IMG/VR virus record: IMGVR_UViG_3300049218_000500
Location: 1-61,820 of that record
Length of the DNA: 61,820 nt
Strand: one strand, 5' to 3'
Source: a virus
Made by a program: the position numbers and the translations under genes. Below, piece after piece: positions 8,226-16,394 of the stretch. The notes beneath the pieces were generated by a model. The model did no database searches and was not told the DNA's origin. It saw nothing but the letters and a program-made list of their open reading frames with translations. Position 1 is the stretch's first letter. Each line of letters starts with the position of its first letter.

Positions 8226-8638
8226 TTGGCACCTCCGATTGAGGCGGGCAGTTCGTCGGGCACCTCGTCGCCGTAGTGGCTGGCGACCTTCGCGCGCATC
8301 GCAGCAAGCAACGGTGTATCGCCACGGCCGCGCCCGACGCCGCCACCCGTTTTCAAGGCAATCTGCGTTTCGTTAGGCGGCAGCGTTCGTGTGCGAGCGG
8401 AGACGGTTGCGGACCAGTCGTCGTATCGCTTCCAGCCGTCGTTCGGGCCGCCGTAGTAGTGAACATTGCGGGGCGGGGACAGATAGATTTGGTCACGCTC
8501 GATGATTGGGCCGCCGTATTCCCACTCGCTCGAGAACGGCTTCACTTTGGCAGTGAACTCTGCAAAAGCTGCCGACTTCCCTTCGCATCGCGCAACCCAG
8601 TAGTCCAGCAGCGGGCCATTCAATTCAGAAACTTTCAT
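8222..8638 (-). CDS. DUF2591 (NinX-like) protein
   Basis: 138-residue protein of the DUF2591 group, recognised by its N-terminus MKVSELNGPLLDYWVARCEG and the later YGGPIIE and W-x8-TxxPxxA region. Members occur in nin-like regions and early operons of lambdoid phages and have no settled function. The ATG at 8638 shares one base with the upstream stop (TGATG) and begins the conserved motif; an earlier ATG at 8653 is less likely. Confidence 0.82.
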   Translation of the reverse strand: MKVSELNGPLLDYWVARCEGKSAAFAEFTAKVKPFSSEWEYGGPIIERDQIYLSPPRNVHYYGGPNDGWKRYDDWSATVSARTRTLPPNETQIALKTGGGVGRGRGDTPLLAAMRAKVASHYGDEVPDELPASIGGAK

Positions 8639-9336
8639 CAGAACCCACTCCATTCAGCGCCACGCTTCCATTTTCCGTACGGCACTAACACCAAGACGCT
8701 GTCTTCCTTGCCGGATTTGATCAGGGCCTTTGCGCGTTTCTGGGCGCTTTCCAGCGACGTGTGCCGGCGCGCGACAGATTCGCTCCCGAACGTGACGAAC
8801 AGCAGCGGGGCGGGGCCGTCGCCGGACAGCCTATCAATGTGCCGCTCTAGCTCGGCGTTGTTCGCTTGAAGCCGGTCGCGGCCTTCGACGAGGCGACACG
8901 CTGCTTCGAGGCAGTCGTCGATCGTGATCGGGCCCGGCGCGGTGTACCCGAGAATGGACATCAGCTGTACGAGTTGCTGCGTAACTTCGAGCTTTTGCGG
9001 TACGAGCTCGGCATCGACCGCATCGCCCATACGCTCGGGCGCCGAATTTGCACGCGTCGGCGCGGGATCTACCTCACGGAAGTCCGGATCGTCGTCGATC
9101 GACGGTGCCAACTCTGGCACTTTTTGCGCTTTTCTCGTGGTCAGCCAATAGACGTATTCATTGCCACCACCGGCCCGCTTCGCGCGCTCGACAACGCCGT
9201 CGGCGATCATGCGGTTCAGTTCGCGCGAGACATCGAGATCGGGCATGCCGATCGCCTTAGCGATGTTCTTCGCCGGCGACTCGTCGACCAGCATCAAGTG
9301 GGTTTCAATCAGTTCCTTCACAATACTGGGCTCCAA
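8638..9336 (-). CDS. Winged-helix early protein
   Basis: 232 residues. The first 70 form a winged-helix pattern: AKNIAKAIGMPDLDVSRELNRMIADG followed by a wing ending in EYVYWL, so DNA binding is likely. A linker (75-105) leads to a helical part (115-170) and a C-terminal beta segment. The ATG at 9336 is given; a GTG at 9321 with GGAG 9 bases upstream is an equally good start. Likely a regulator or single-strand DNA-associated factor; the function is not known. Confidence 0.68.
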   Translation of the reverse strand: MEPSIVKELIETHLMLVDESPAKNIAKAIGMPDLDVSRELNRMIADGVVERAKRAGGGNEYVYWLTTRKAQKVPELAPSIDDDPDFREVDPAPTRANSAPERMGDAVDAELVPQKLEVTQQLVQLMSILGYTAPGPITIDDCLEAACRLVEGRDRLQANNAELERHIDRLSGDGPAPLLFVTFGSESVARRHTSLESAQKRAKALIKSGKEDSVLVLVPYGKWKRGAEWSGF

Positions 9337-9372
9337 ATCTCGAAGGCGGTGCGGTGGTCGGGAAACGGCTGG

Positions 9373-9984
9373 TTACGCCGGGACGGCCAGGTGCGCTTGG
9401 ATGCCGCGATACACGGTTTTGCACGCAGCGAGATCTACGGCGGCGTTGTGTGCACCATCGAGAGCCATGCCGGTGAAATGCTTGTACGCCTCGCCGAGGT
9501 TTGGCGACTTCGCGTGGAAGCGCTTGGCAGCTTTCATCTTCTCGGTCGGCGGTAGGTTGATGATCTTGGTGGACTTCGACTGGGTACAAAACGCGGGGCC
9601 CGCCTTCCACACGTCCGCTGTGTTGCGCCGCCCGTCGCGGATCAGTTCGATCCGGACCATGCGCATGTCAAACGTTTCGTTGTGGCCACAGCGGAACGTC
9701 GAGCGTTGCCAAAGGTCCAGGAATTCCTCGAAGGCATCCGCGATCGGAATGCCTTCGGCTTCGGCGCGCTCGGTCGTGATGCCCGTGAGCGCTGCGACGT
9801 CGTCCGGAATCGTCCAGCCGTTCGGTTTGATGATCCGGTCCATAAAACCGAACACGGTGTCAGATGCTTCGTCCCACAGCTCTGCGGCTAATTGCGTGAT
9901 GTGTGGTTGACTCGGGTCTTCCGAAGGAAGCTTCCAATTTGGCAAGCCGGTCGTTTCGGTGTCGTAGAAGAGGATGATCGACAT
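9373..9984 (-). CDS. DEDDh (DnaQ-like) 3'-5' exonuclease
   Basis: 203-residue exonuclease of the DnaQ superfamily. The metal-binding set is complete: D8 and E10 in YDTETTGLP, D106 in HNETFDMRMV, and H179 and D184 in GAHNAAVD, the DEDDh order. It probably trims 3' ends in the phage recombination or replication pathway, since it lies between a winged-helix gene and the Rad50-like ATPase gene. Length is normal for a stand-alone phage exonuclease. Substrate unknown. Confidence 0.92.
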   Translation of the reverse strand: MSIILFYDTETTGLPNWKLPSEDPSQPHITQLAAELWDEASDTVFGFMDRIIKPNGWTIPDDVAALTGITTERAEAEGIPIADAFEEFLDLWQRSTFRCGHNETFDMRMVRIELIRDGRRNTADVWKAGPAFCTQSKSTKIINLPPTEKMKAAKRFHAKSPNLGEAYKHFTGMALDGAHNAAVDLAACKTVYRGIQAHLAVPA

Positions 9985-10004
9985 GATGGTTAGTGTCCTT
10001 GTAG

Positions 10005-11849
10005 TTAGGCGGTTGCTACGGTCTCGGCGTGCGCGATCACGCCTTCTTCAATCCAGTACCCGCTGATCTGAAGCCAACGATCACGGTCCGTGTCATTCAA
10101 TATCGCGGGTACGGCTTTGAGGGTTCCGCAGAGAATTGCGCACTCGATATCGTTGAACTCTGCCAGCTCGTCCAACCATTCCAAGAGGTCGCCGCGCGAT
10201 TCGAGATCGAGCACATCGACGCGATCGAGCGTAACCAGGCCGAGCTTTGAGAGGTGCGCGATTGCGACGGCGATCATTGCGTCTGCACGCCACTTCTCAG
10301 ATTCGGAGAGCAGGGCGAAGGGACGGTCTTCGGACGTGATGGCCATGTCCTTTTCGATCGTGACCGGCAGGAAGCCGCTCGACTTCGAATAAGAGCTCAG
10401 ATGCGCGTTGATGGGCTTCAGTGCCTGTTCAAGCATCTTTCCCGGAATGCCGTCTGGTGCGAGCTGTTCGGCGATGAGCAGCCACGCCGCAACGTCGTTA
10501 TGGTGCTTAGCGGCATCCTTCGTCTTCTGCTCTGCTGCATCGGACTTGACCTTGTCCTGGGCGAGCGCATCGACAGTAGTCTGCAAGTCGCTGCGCTGAC
10601 GGCGCGCGGCTTCCAGTGACTTCTTGATGGCGTCGATGTCGTCTTGAGTGACTTTCTCGACATCGCCTTGTAATTCGAGCGCGGCAACCGCCGCTTCCGC
10701 CGCCGCGAGGTCGCGCTTGGCGTTCGTGACTGCGCGCTGCATCAGGTCGCGCGCCTTGGTCAATTCCGGCAGCTGCTCCCGTGCGGCATCGTCGCCGGCC
10801 GCGCCCGGCTCGCCGAACTGCTTTACGTATGCAAGATAGGCTTCGTCGGCGGCCGTGATGCCGTCGATCTCGGTCCAGGACTCGACGTCACCTTCGCGGT
10901 GAAACCCAGCGACGCCGTCGCTGTTGTTGGACAGTGCCAGAAAGGTCAGCAGGCCTGCGGCCAGTTCGTGGACCAGGCCGACCCGCGGCGCGGTGCCGGC
11001 GCGCTGGGTCGCATCCGTGAGCGTGGCCTCGGCCTTCGACAGGTTCTGCTCGTCGGTTTCCAGCTTTGCACGGCAGCGCACGACGGTGGCTGCGGCTTCC
11101 GCACCGCCCGATGATTGCGCTTGCCACTTGGCATAGGCGGCCGCTTTCTGTTCCGACACGCCCAGTTCCCGACTCTTGGCAGCGATACGCTCGTCGCACT
11201 CGGTGAGTTGTGTCTTGGATGTCTCCAGCTTGCGAGCATCGAACAGTGGCGCTTCCGCTTCCCAACCGTCCGCTTTCTTCTCGCCCCACGTCTCGCCCGT
11301 TACCGTGCGCCACGACGTCTTAGACTCCTTGGCACGCTCCTTGGCGTGATCGCACGCGGCAGGGAACCCGGAGCGCAGCATCGGCAACACCGCTTCCACC
11401 AGTTGCGCGTCCGCCTTCGCGTCCAGTAGCTGCTTGCGCACGCCGTCGGCGGTTGCGGCCAAGCCGGTCAGGTTGAACAGGAACGTGCGGCGCGTCGCTG
11501 CATCGGCCCGCGAGAACGTCGATGCCTCAAGCACGTACGGCAGCGCGTCCATGTTGATCGCCAAACCTTCCCACTTCGTATCGGACGGCGTGATCACGAG
11601 CGATGCCTCGCCGTGGTCGGTGCCGAGCGTGACACTTGCACGCTTCTCGCCGTCAGCGATGAGGGCGCCATGCGTCTTCTTCGTGGTGACGCGCTCGACA
11701 TCGCCCGTGAGCGCCGCGCGGATCGCTTCCTGCAGACTGCTCTTGCCAGCGCCGTTGAGGCCAGCGAAGAGGGCGACCGGCGTATCGAACGCGAGATCGA
11801 TATCGCGCACGCCGACGAAATTCTTGATGCGAAGGTGCTGGATCTTCAT
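10005..11849 (-). CDS. SMC/Rad50/SbcC-like ATPase
   Basis: 614-residue AAA/ABC-type ATPase. Walker A is GLNGAGKSS at about residues 30-38, directly after IKNFVGVRDIDLAF, the typical start of SbcC/RecF-like proteins. The middle (about 210-490) is long and helical with Glu/Lys/Ala heptads, and no CxxC zinc hook is seen. The C-terminus has a signature-like LSESEKWRADAMIAVA and a Walker B-like LVTLDRVDVLD. It probably works with the DEDDh exonuclease, RecT-like protein and nuclease of this operon to process DNA ends. No separate SbcD/Mre11 gene is visible. Confidence 0.9.
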   Translation of the reverse strand: MKIQHLRIKNFVGVRDIDLAFDTPVALFAGLNGAGKSSLQEAIRAALTGDVERVTTKKTHGALIADGEKRASVTLGTDHGEASLVITPSDTKWEGLAINMDALPYVLEASTFSRADAATRRTFLFNLTGLAATADGVRKQLLDAKADAQLVEAVLPMLRSGFPAACDHAKERAKESKTSWRTVTGETWGEKKADGWEAEAPLFDARKLETSKTQLTECDERIAAKSRELGVSEQKAAAYAKWQAQSSGGAEAAATVVRCRAKLETDEQNLSKAEATLTDATQRAGTAPRVGLVHELAAGLLTFLALSNNSDGVAGFHREGDVESWTEIDGITAADEAYLAYVKQFGEPGAAGDDAAREQLPELTKARDLMQRAVTNAKRDLAAAEAAVAALELQGDVEKVTQDDIDAIKKSLEAARRQRSDLQTTVDALAQDKVKSDAAEQKTKDAAKHHNDVAAWLLIAEQLAPDGIPGKMLEQALKPINAHLSSYSKSSGFLPVTIEKDMAITSEDRPFALLSESEKWRADAMIAVAIAHLSKLGLVTLDRVDVLDLESRGDLLEWLDELAEFNDIECAILCGTLKAVPAILNDTDRDRWLQISGYWIEEGVIAHAETVATA

Positions 11850-11941
11850 GGCTTGGCTTATGTGGTGGGCACCGAACGACTGGTAGATTCACGCGCCGCA
11901 GCGCTTCATACCTGGGTGAGCCGGGGCGCCCGTTGAACTGG

Positions 11942-12544
11942 TTACTCGACGAGGTCCATCTGGCGCTTCTTGCGAGTACGCTTCGGCTTCTCCGGCTCGG
12001 ACGGTGCGTATCCGTCGTTGCTGTCGCCGCCGTTGTAGGACGCGTCGTCCGGATCTTCGGGATCGTCGCCTCCATCCGGATCGAGCGTCACGTAGACTTC
12101 CTCGCCGAGGAACGTCGCCAAGTGCGCCACTTGCTCTTCGGTCGGGTGGGTCTGAACCCGATATCCGACGACACACGTGCCGCCCTCTTTGGGTTCGATC
12201 TCAAATTTGCCGATCTTCGCGAGACCAAAGACGGTGTCGTTCCGGTCGTCGATGCCGTGGTGCACGACGTAGCGCGCCTGCGGATACTCGACTTCCCACT
12301 TCACCTTTTTGATCTGCGGATTCTTAATCTGCGTCAGGTGGTCAGGCGTATCGACGATTTCCCGCTGCGCGTCGTCACGCTGATACAGTGACGACTTCAG
12401 CGTCGGCGAGAATTCAGCCAGTTCGTCGTTGCTGATCTCGACGGTGAACTTCAGATCGCAGGCCAGGACGAGCTCGTCGCCGTGGTTTTCCTTACGAGCG
12501 TTGAAGCCAGCCATTTTTGCGCGACGACGTTGCAGTGAGAACAT
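11942..12544 (-). CDS. Acidic-linker protein beside RecT, possible ssDNA-binding partner
   Basis: 200 residues. A beta-rich domain (about 20-145) is followed by a very acidic linker (DPDGGDDPEDPDDASYNGGD) and a basic end (KRTRKKR) that closes with QMDLVE. The layout of a compact domain plus acidic tail, beside recT and an exonuclease, resembles phage single-strand binding proteins, but no OB-fold motif can be confirmed by eye. Start at 12544 has a strong GGAGG 8 bases upstream. The role is inference from context. Confidence 0.72.
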   Translation of the reverse strand: MFSLQRRRAKMAGFNARKENHGDELVLACDLKFTVEISNDELAEFSPTLKSSLYQRDDAQREIVDTPDHLTQIKNPQIKKVKWEVEYPQARYVVHHGIDDRNDTVFGLAKIGKFEIEPKEGGTCVVGYRVQTHPTEEQVAHLATFLGEEVYVTLDPDGGDDPEDPDDASYNGGDSNDGYAPSEPEKPKRTRKKRQMDLVE

Positions 12545-12574
12545 GCGTAGATCCTCCAGGACAGTGGGTGACGG

Positions 12575-13801
12575 TTACTCGACGGCGGGGCGGGGGCCGC
12601 GTGCCGCCCGGCGCGGCGCAGGTGTGGCCGGCTGCTGCGTTGGCGGATTCTCGATGTCGTATTTGCAGTTGTCGGCCAGGCGGTACAGCGTTTCCTGATC
12701 GTCCTCGTGGAAGTTGACGACGTACGCGACCACAGCATCCAACTCAGCAACGGTCTTAGCCGCGCGCAGTGCCCCGTCAATTTCCTCGTAAGTCGAGTCC
12801 ACCGTGATTGCAGGGCCGACGTCTGCGGCACCCTGAGCCGGACCACTACCGGCCTCGGCTTGCACCGTTCCGCGGGATGTATCTTCGGTTGCCTCAGGCT
12901 TCTGCTTCCCGCCCTGGGCGACGGACTGCGAGTCGACGTCGGTGGCGTCGGCCGGCGCTCGACGACGCTGACGCGGTTGCGCATCGGGCTGTTCGTTGGA
13001 CTCGCGCAGCTTGTCGATGTCGACAGCGTGCGTGCCGTCCGGACGCTCCTCGAGGTCGATGATGTCCGTGGTTTCTTCGGCCGTCTGAAGACCCATCAGC
13101 AGCTCGGGCGCATAGATCTTTCCGAAAAAAGCCGCTGCGCGGTACCGAAGCATTACTTCGGGCATCGTTTGCCACTTGCTGCCGTTCTTGGTAAGCCAGC
13201 CCTCGTCGATCGCCATCTGGATGCTGATGGTCGGCGACTGCAGACGCTCGCCGGTTTCCTTCTCGATCGCCCATGCGTAGCACTCTTGATGGCGCACACG
13301 GACCTTCTTTTCGACGCTGACTTTCTTAGCCTTGCCGCCGTTCGGTTGGTCTTGCCATTCCGTCGCGGTGTAGACGACTTCCTTTGGAGCATCCGGATCC
13401 GACAGTGCGAAGCGCAATGGCGAGTACTTTCCGCACGAGTTGATCGCCGCGATGATGAACTGCGAGGACCACGACGGACGGCCCTCCACGATGTAGAGGT
13501 TTTGCATCACCATCAACGGGTCTGCGCCCATGCGCTGCGCCATATTCAAGGCGACGACACAGTTCGGCAGACCGTTAGGGTTGTCCTCCATGGCGACGAC
13601 CTTGCCGTATTCCTTGATCTCTTTCTGCGCGCGATACGCAACAGGGACTAGTGTCGAGTGCGACAACATCTTCGCAGCCCGCTGCATCAGTTCGAACGAT
13701 TGCAGGCTGCCGAAGCCTGGGGCTACAGCGGGCAAGCTATCGCCGCGCACGGGCGCTTGTGCGACGTCTTGGAGGGTGCGTGTTTGAGCGGGGGCGTTCA
13801 T
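12575..13801 (-). CDS. RecT-like single-strand annealing protein
   Basis: 408-residue recombinase of the RecT-like annealing type. The core (about 30-265) has conserved VALNMAQRMGADPLMVMQN, a WSSQF/IAAINS region and later LRYRAAAFFGKIYAPELL. A long low-complexity Ala/Pro/Gln linker follows, then a short helical domain (about 335-385) and a Pro/Arg-rich end. The start at 13801 lies 4 bases after the upstream stop; a longer reading to 13894 would enter the neighbouring gene. It would anneal processed strands during phage recombination with the nearby nuclease and ATPase. Confidence 0.84.
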   Translation of the reverse strand: MNAPAQTRTLQDVAQAPVRGDSLPAVAPGFGSLQSFELMQRAAKMLSHSTLVPVAYRAQKEIKEYGKVVAMEDNPNGLPNCVVALNMAQRMGADPLMVMQNLYIVEGRPSWSSQFIIAAINSCGKYSPLRFALSDPDAPKEVVYTATEWQDQPNGGKAKKVSVEKKVRVRHQECYAWAIEKETGERLQSPTISIQMAIDEGWLTKNGSKWQTMPEVMLRYRAAAFFGKIYAPELLMGLQTAEETTDIIDLEERPDGTHAVDIDKLRESNEQPDAQPRQRRRAPADATDVDSQSVAQGGKQKPEATEDTSRGTVQAEAGSGPAQGAADVGPAITVDSTYEEIDGALRAAKTVAELDAVVAYVVNFHEDDQETLYRLADNCKYDIENPPTQQPATPAPRRAARGPRPAVE

Positions 13802-13805
13802 AGTT

Positions 13806-14606
13806 TTATGAATGAAAGAGGCAAGTGGACCAACGGCTGCAGTACTTCGGGCTGCACAGCGGGCTAGACGGATTCGGCGGGAACATCCCGGCACGGAACA
13901 TTTCGGCGGCGTACTGAATCAAGCCGCGTTGCTCGCCGTCGCCGAGCATCACTTTTCGCGCGTCAAAGACGTGGCTGACGCCAACTGGTGCGGCCGACGT
14001 GGTGCCGAGCCCGATAATCTGCGAACCAACGGTCGGTTCCTTTGCCGTGTTCTCGTACATCAGCTGGTAAGTACCGAGCTGCGGCGCGCGGGCCTTGGTG
14101 CTGACGCCATCCTTGTTCACGACAGCGCGGCCGGTCTTGACGTCCGGAATCACGAGGCCGTCATCGGTTGCAGCCACGCGTGCCCGGTCCATCGTTCCGG
14201 TGAGCGTCACGGTCGTGCCGCCGCCGCAGTCGATGACCAACGGTTCGAGCGTCATTTCCACGGCGATAAAATCGAACTGCGGCGCGATGGTCGAGCAGTA
14301 GCGTGCGACCAACGTCAGGCCGATGCGCTCGGCTTCCTGCAACTTCAAGTCGTCTTGCTTGAAGTCCACTTCGTAATCCGGCGTGCGCAGTGACTCCACG
14401 AAAGCGTCAGCCGCGTCGTCTGGAAGAATCGGCGCCTGTTGCAGGCGCGCCAGATCGAACGCAGCGGTGCCAGCGTGGACGGCAGTGCCCAGCAGGGCGC
14501 GCAGACCCGCTGCCTTGCGATGCTTGAGCAGGTGCTCCCATTCGAACTTATGCGCGCAGTCGAAGAATCCGCCCCAGGCAGACGCGCGAATCGTGATGTT
14601 GCTCAT
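13806..14606 (-). CDS. PD-(D/E)XK exonuclease with four cysteines (Cas4/RecB-like)
   Basis: 266-residue nuclease. H44 in GTAVHAG, D140 in TGTMDRA, the D155-V-K157 signature in IPDVKTG and a Q176-xxx-Y180 motif match the RecB/Cas4-like PD-(D/E)XK family. C17 near the start and C251, C256 and C262 at the end are placed as in family members that hold a 4Fe-4S cluster. It lies upstream of the RecT-like gene, the usual exonuclease/annealase pair. The Fe-S cluster is inferred from cysteine placement. Confidence 0.88.
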   Translation of the reverse strand: MSNITIRASAWGGFFDCAHKFEWEHLLKHRKAAGLRALLGTAVHAGTAAFDLARLQQAPILPDDAADAFVESLRTPDYEVDFKQDDLKLQEAERIGLTLVARYCSTIAPQFDFIAVEMTLEPLVIDCGGGTTVTLTGTMDRARVAATDDGLVIPDVKTGRAVVNKDGVSTKARAPQLGTYQLMYENTAKEPTVGSQIIGLGTTSAAPVGVSHVFDARKVMLGDGEQRGLIQYAAEMFRAGMFPPNPSSPLCSPKYCSRWSTCLFHS

Positions 14607-14791
14607 CAGGCATTGCCTCCCGTCGTTGAGACGTGGCGCGCGGCGTCAGCTGCTGCACGCTCCATCAACACAGGGATGCCGAGGCCGAGGATCGTGCCGA
14701 GGGCGCCAATGGCGATGCCGACCAAGACGGCAGCTGCAATCGTCTTGCGGCGGGTGCACGCGGCGCGGCCGAGGATGTTGATCGTGCTCAT
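14606..14791 (-). CDS. Small single-pass membrane protein
   Basis: 61 residues: a short basic N-terminus (RAACTRRK), one strong hydrophobic segment (about 17-41, IAAAVLVGIAIGALGTILGLG) and a short tail. The start forms ATGA with the upstream stop and the end overlaps the nuclease start. Function unknown; a role in membrane-linked replication or exclusion would be speculation. Confidence 0.62.
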   Translation of the reverse strand: MSTINILGRAACTRRKTIAAAVLVGIAIGALGTILGLGIPVLMERAAADAARHVSTTGGNA

Positions 14792-15021
14792 GACTGCACC
14801 TCGCGGGCGCGCAGCATTGCGTCGGCATATTCGTAGGCCCATGCCGCCAGTTTTGGCACGCCTATCGCTCCGCAGTTGCTGTAATCCTTGCCTTCATGGC
14901 CGATCATTGCCGCGAGAGCCTTCGCCGCGAAGTAGTCGCGCAGGGACATTCCCGCTTCGAAACCGTGCATCTCGGTGGCAGGAAGAGGGAATGCAGTGCC
15001 ACCGTCTTTGATCGTGCTCAT
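14788..15021 (-). CDS. Small phage protein with DGGTAFP and GMSLRDYFAAKAL
   Basis: 77 residues of a common phage group with a DGG-x-AFP N-terminus and the GMSLRDYFAAKAL block in the middle, followed by a helix (AWAYEYADAMLRAR). Function unknown in all members I recall. It overlaps both neighbours by 4 bases. Confidence 0.75.
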   Translation of the reverse strand: MSTIKDGGTAFPLPATEMHGFEAGMSLRDYFAAKALAAMIGHEGKDYSNCGAIGVPKLAAWAYEYADAMLRAREVQS

Positions 15022-15488
15022 GCCATCACCGCCTTGCGTTCGGAGAGCACCTTGACGACGCGCTCACACATCGGGATATCGAACCAAGCCACGTGACAAT
15101 GCCCAACCGGCGTAATACCCAACGCATCTGCCAGCCATGCATACGCCTCGTCCTGCGTCATCTCACCGGACTCCCACAGCACCATGAACAGCGTCTTTGC
15201 CCGCTTCCGCGCGGCGCGCGTCGCCTTGTTTCCGAGCGTTCCAAGCGGAATATCTGTGCGCGGGTGAATGCCGACGTAGCTGTCGCATTCACGATTTGTG
15301 CAGAGATACGCATACGGCCAGCGCCCGTACGGCTTGCCGTAGATCGCGCGGTTCTCGACTAGTTCGACGCGGCCGGCGCAGTTTGGGCACTTCGTCGGTA
15401 TCGGCAGCGGATCCTTTACGCGGGCGATCGCCTTCGGGCACGGATTGCTCGGCGTGATCTTCTGGCGCTTGGATGGGTTCGGACGCAT
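15018..15488 (-). CDS. DUF3268 zinc-finger protein
   Basis: 156-residue protein with a zinc ribbon (CPNC at about 34-37 and CTNREC at about 63-68) followed by the YVGIHPRTDIPLGTLGN block and a helical C-terminal half, the pattern of DUF3268 phage proteins. Nucleic-acid binding is likely from the ribbon. It shares one base with the upstream gene and 4 with the downstream gene. Confidence 0.8.
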   Translation of the reverse strand: MRPNPSKRQKITPSNPCPKAIARVKDPLPIPTKCPNCAGRVELVENRAIYGKPYGRWPYAYLCTNRECDSYVGIHPRTDIPLGTLGNKATRAARKRAKTLFMVLWESGEMTQDEAYAWLADALGITPVGHCHVAWFDIPMCERVVKVLSERKAVMA

Positions 15489-15724
15489 TACTGGATGCTC
15501 CCGATCGACACGTACGAGAAGGCACCACGGACAATGCGCGGCACGTAGAAGCGGCCGATTTGCACGCGCGGCGTCTTGCCGTCGGCGTAGCGACGAGCCT
15601 TGACGAGCTCTGCTTTGTTGCGCGATGCCGTGTGGTGCATCTCGGCGGCAATGCGTTCAGCGGGCGGCAACTTCACGCCGGTGACGACGTGGCGCAGATC
15701 CATGTTTCTCGACGGTGTTTGCAT
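15488..15724 (-). CDS. Small hypothetical early protein
   Basis: 78 residues, basic, with an Arg/Lys-rich centre and a beta-like end (VQIGRFYVPRIVRGAFSYVS). No family recognised. Lies tightly upstream of the DUF3268 gene in the same operon. Confidence 0.62.
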   Translation of the reverse strand: MQTPSRNMDLRHVVTGVKLPPAERIAAEMHHTASRNKAELVKARRYADGKTPRVQIGRFYVPRIVRGAFSYVSIGSIQ

Positions 15725-15734
15725 GGCGTACTCC

Positions 15735-15821
15735 TCAGATGAAAAGGGCGATGAGTCCGACGAACACGGTCACAGCACTCCCGCACATCGTCTGGAAAAG
15801 AAGGAAATCGACGCGATCCAT
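15735..15821 (-). CDS. 28-residue membrane microprotein
   Basis: A 29-codon frame between two early genes encodes a short N-terminus (MDRVDFLLFQ) and one hydrophobic segment (SAVTVFVGLIALFI) ending at the stop. It fills an otherwise empty gap, starts 5 bases after the upstream stop and ends 10 bases before the next start, as expected for an operon member. The ribosome-binding site is only a weak GAG. It could be chance; the clean hydrophobic profile argues for a real microprotein. Confidence 0.5.
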   Translation of the reverse strand: MDRVDFLLFQTMCGSAVTVFVGLIALFI

Positions 15822-15826
15822 GGTGC

Positions 15827-16114
15827 TCAGTGGTCGCTCGCGAAATCGGAATCGGGAACGATCACTACGTCGCCGACGATGTCGTGTTCGACGCCGGGGA
15901 AGCGTTCTTCATAGAGACGCGTGGCAGCGGCGTTGACCGGGAGACCTTTGAGGTGCCCTACGTCATCGACCAACATCACGTGAGTGCGATCGCGCAGCAT
16001 GACGGAGTCGAGCGTGTCGGCGCCAATCAGGCGCTTTACGTCGGCGATGCTTACGGGGCTGGGCAATGCGACTTCTTCGCCGGACGCCCTGATCAACTTG
16101 CGGATGGGGTTCAT
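15827..16114 (-). CDS. First gene of the leftward early operon (hypothetical)
   Basis: 95 residues, related in pattern to a common phage family with MLVDD-xG-LKGLPVN, ATRLYEERFPG and IVGDVVIVPD-x-DFAS (DUF3846-like). It is the first gene downstream of the leftward promoter at 16161-16189, with a leader of about 40 bases and a GGA upstream of the ATG. As the promoter-proximal gene it could hold an antiterminator-like function, as N does in lambda, but no arginine-rich motif is present. Confidence 0.74.
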   Translation of the reverse strand: MNPIRKLIRASGEEVALPSPVSIADVKRLIGADTLDSVMLRDRTHVMLVDDVGHLKGLPVNAAATRLYEERFPGVEHDIVGDVVIVPDSDFASDH

Positions 16115-16160
16115 GTCGTTCCACTCAGTGCAGCGCTGGAGTGCGTCTGCGTTGAAATGG

Positions 16161-16189
16161 ATAGTAGCAAACGCTACTTATACATGCAA
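16161..16189 (-). promoter_or_regulatory. pL-like early leftward promoter
   Basis: On the minus strand a -35 TTGCAT (16184-16189) and a -10 TACTAT (16161-16166) are separated by 17 bases. Transcription would begin near 16154 and read into the gene at 16114. The -10 overlaps operator L1, and operator L2 covers the -35 and the bases just upstream, so repressor binding would block it. Confidence 0.7.
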
Positions 16190-16203
16190 GTAGCAAATGC
16201 TAC
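16163..16203. promoter_or_regulatory. Left operator cluster (two sites)
   Basis: Two inverted repeats with the same half-sites: L1 AGTAGC-AAAC-GCTACT (16163-16178) and L2 GTAGC-AAAT-GCTAC (16190-16203), centres 26 bases apart. The same motif occurs three times between the repressor and the cro-like gene at 19098-19150, so both clusters should bind the same repressor. Confidence 0.85.
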
Positions 16204-16394
16204 GTTTTCGAAATTCTTGTGGCATGCCATTTCGCCTCGCCCCTGAGCCGCAACGTCAGGGGTGCGGATCATGCGCAACAGCGACGTCAACTGTTTTCGA
16301 AAAGGGGGCGAAGTGCTGACGGAAAGGTATGATTGCTGTCGTAATCGCCTATATAAAGGCGGGGCACCACATCGATCATGCAAACGGGGAAAGC

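Noticed and set aside
12707-13651. Rightward open frame of 314 codons opposite the RecT-like gene
   Set aside because: Arg/Asp/Leu-rich mirror frame of a conserved gene with no ribosome-binding site or family features.
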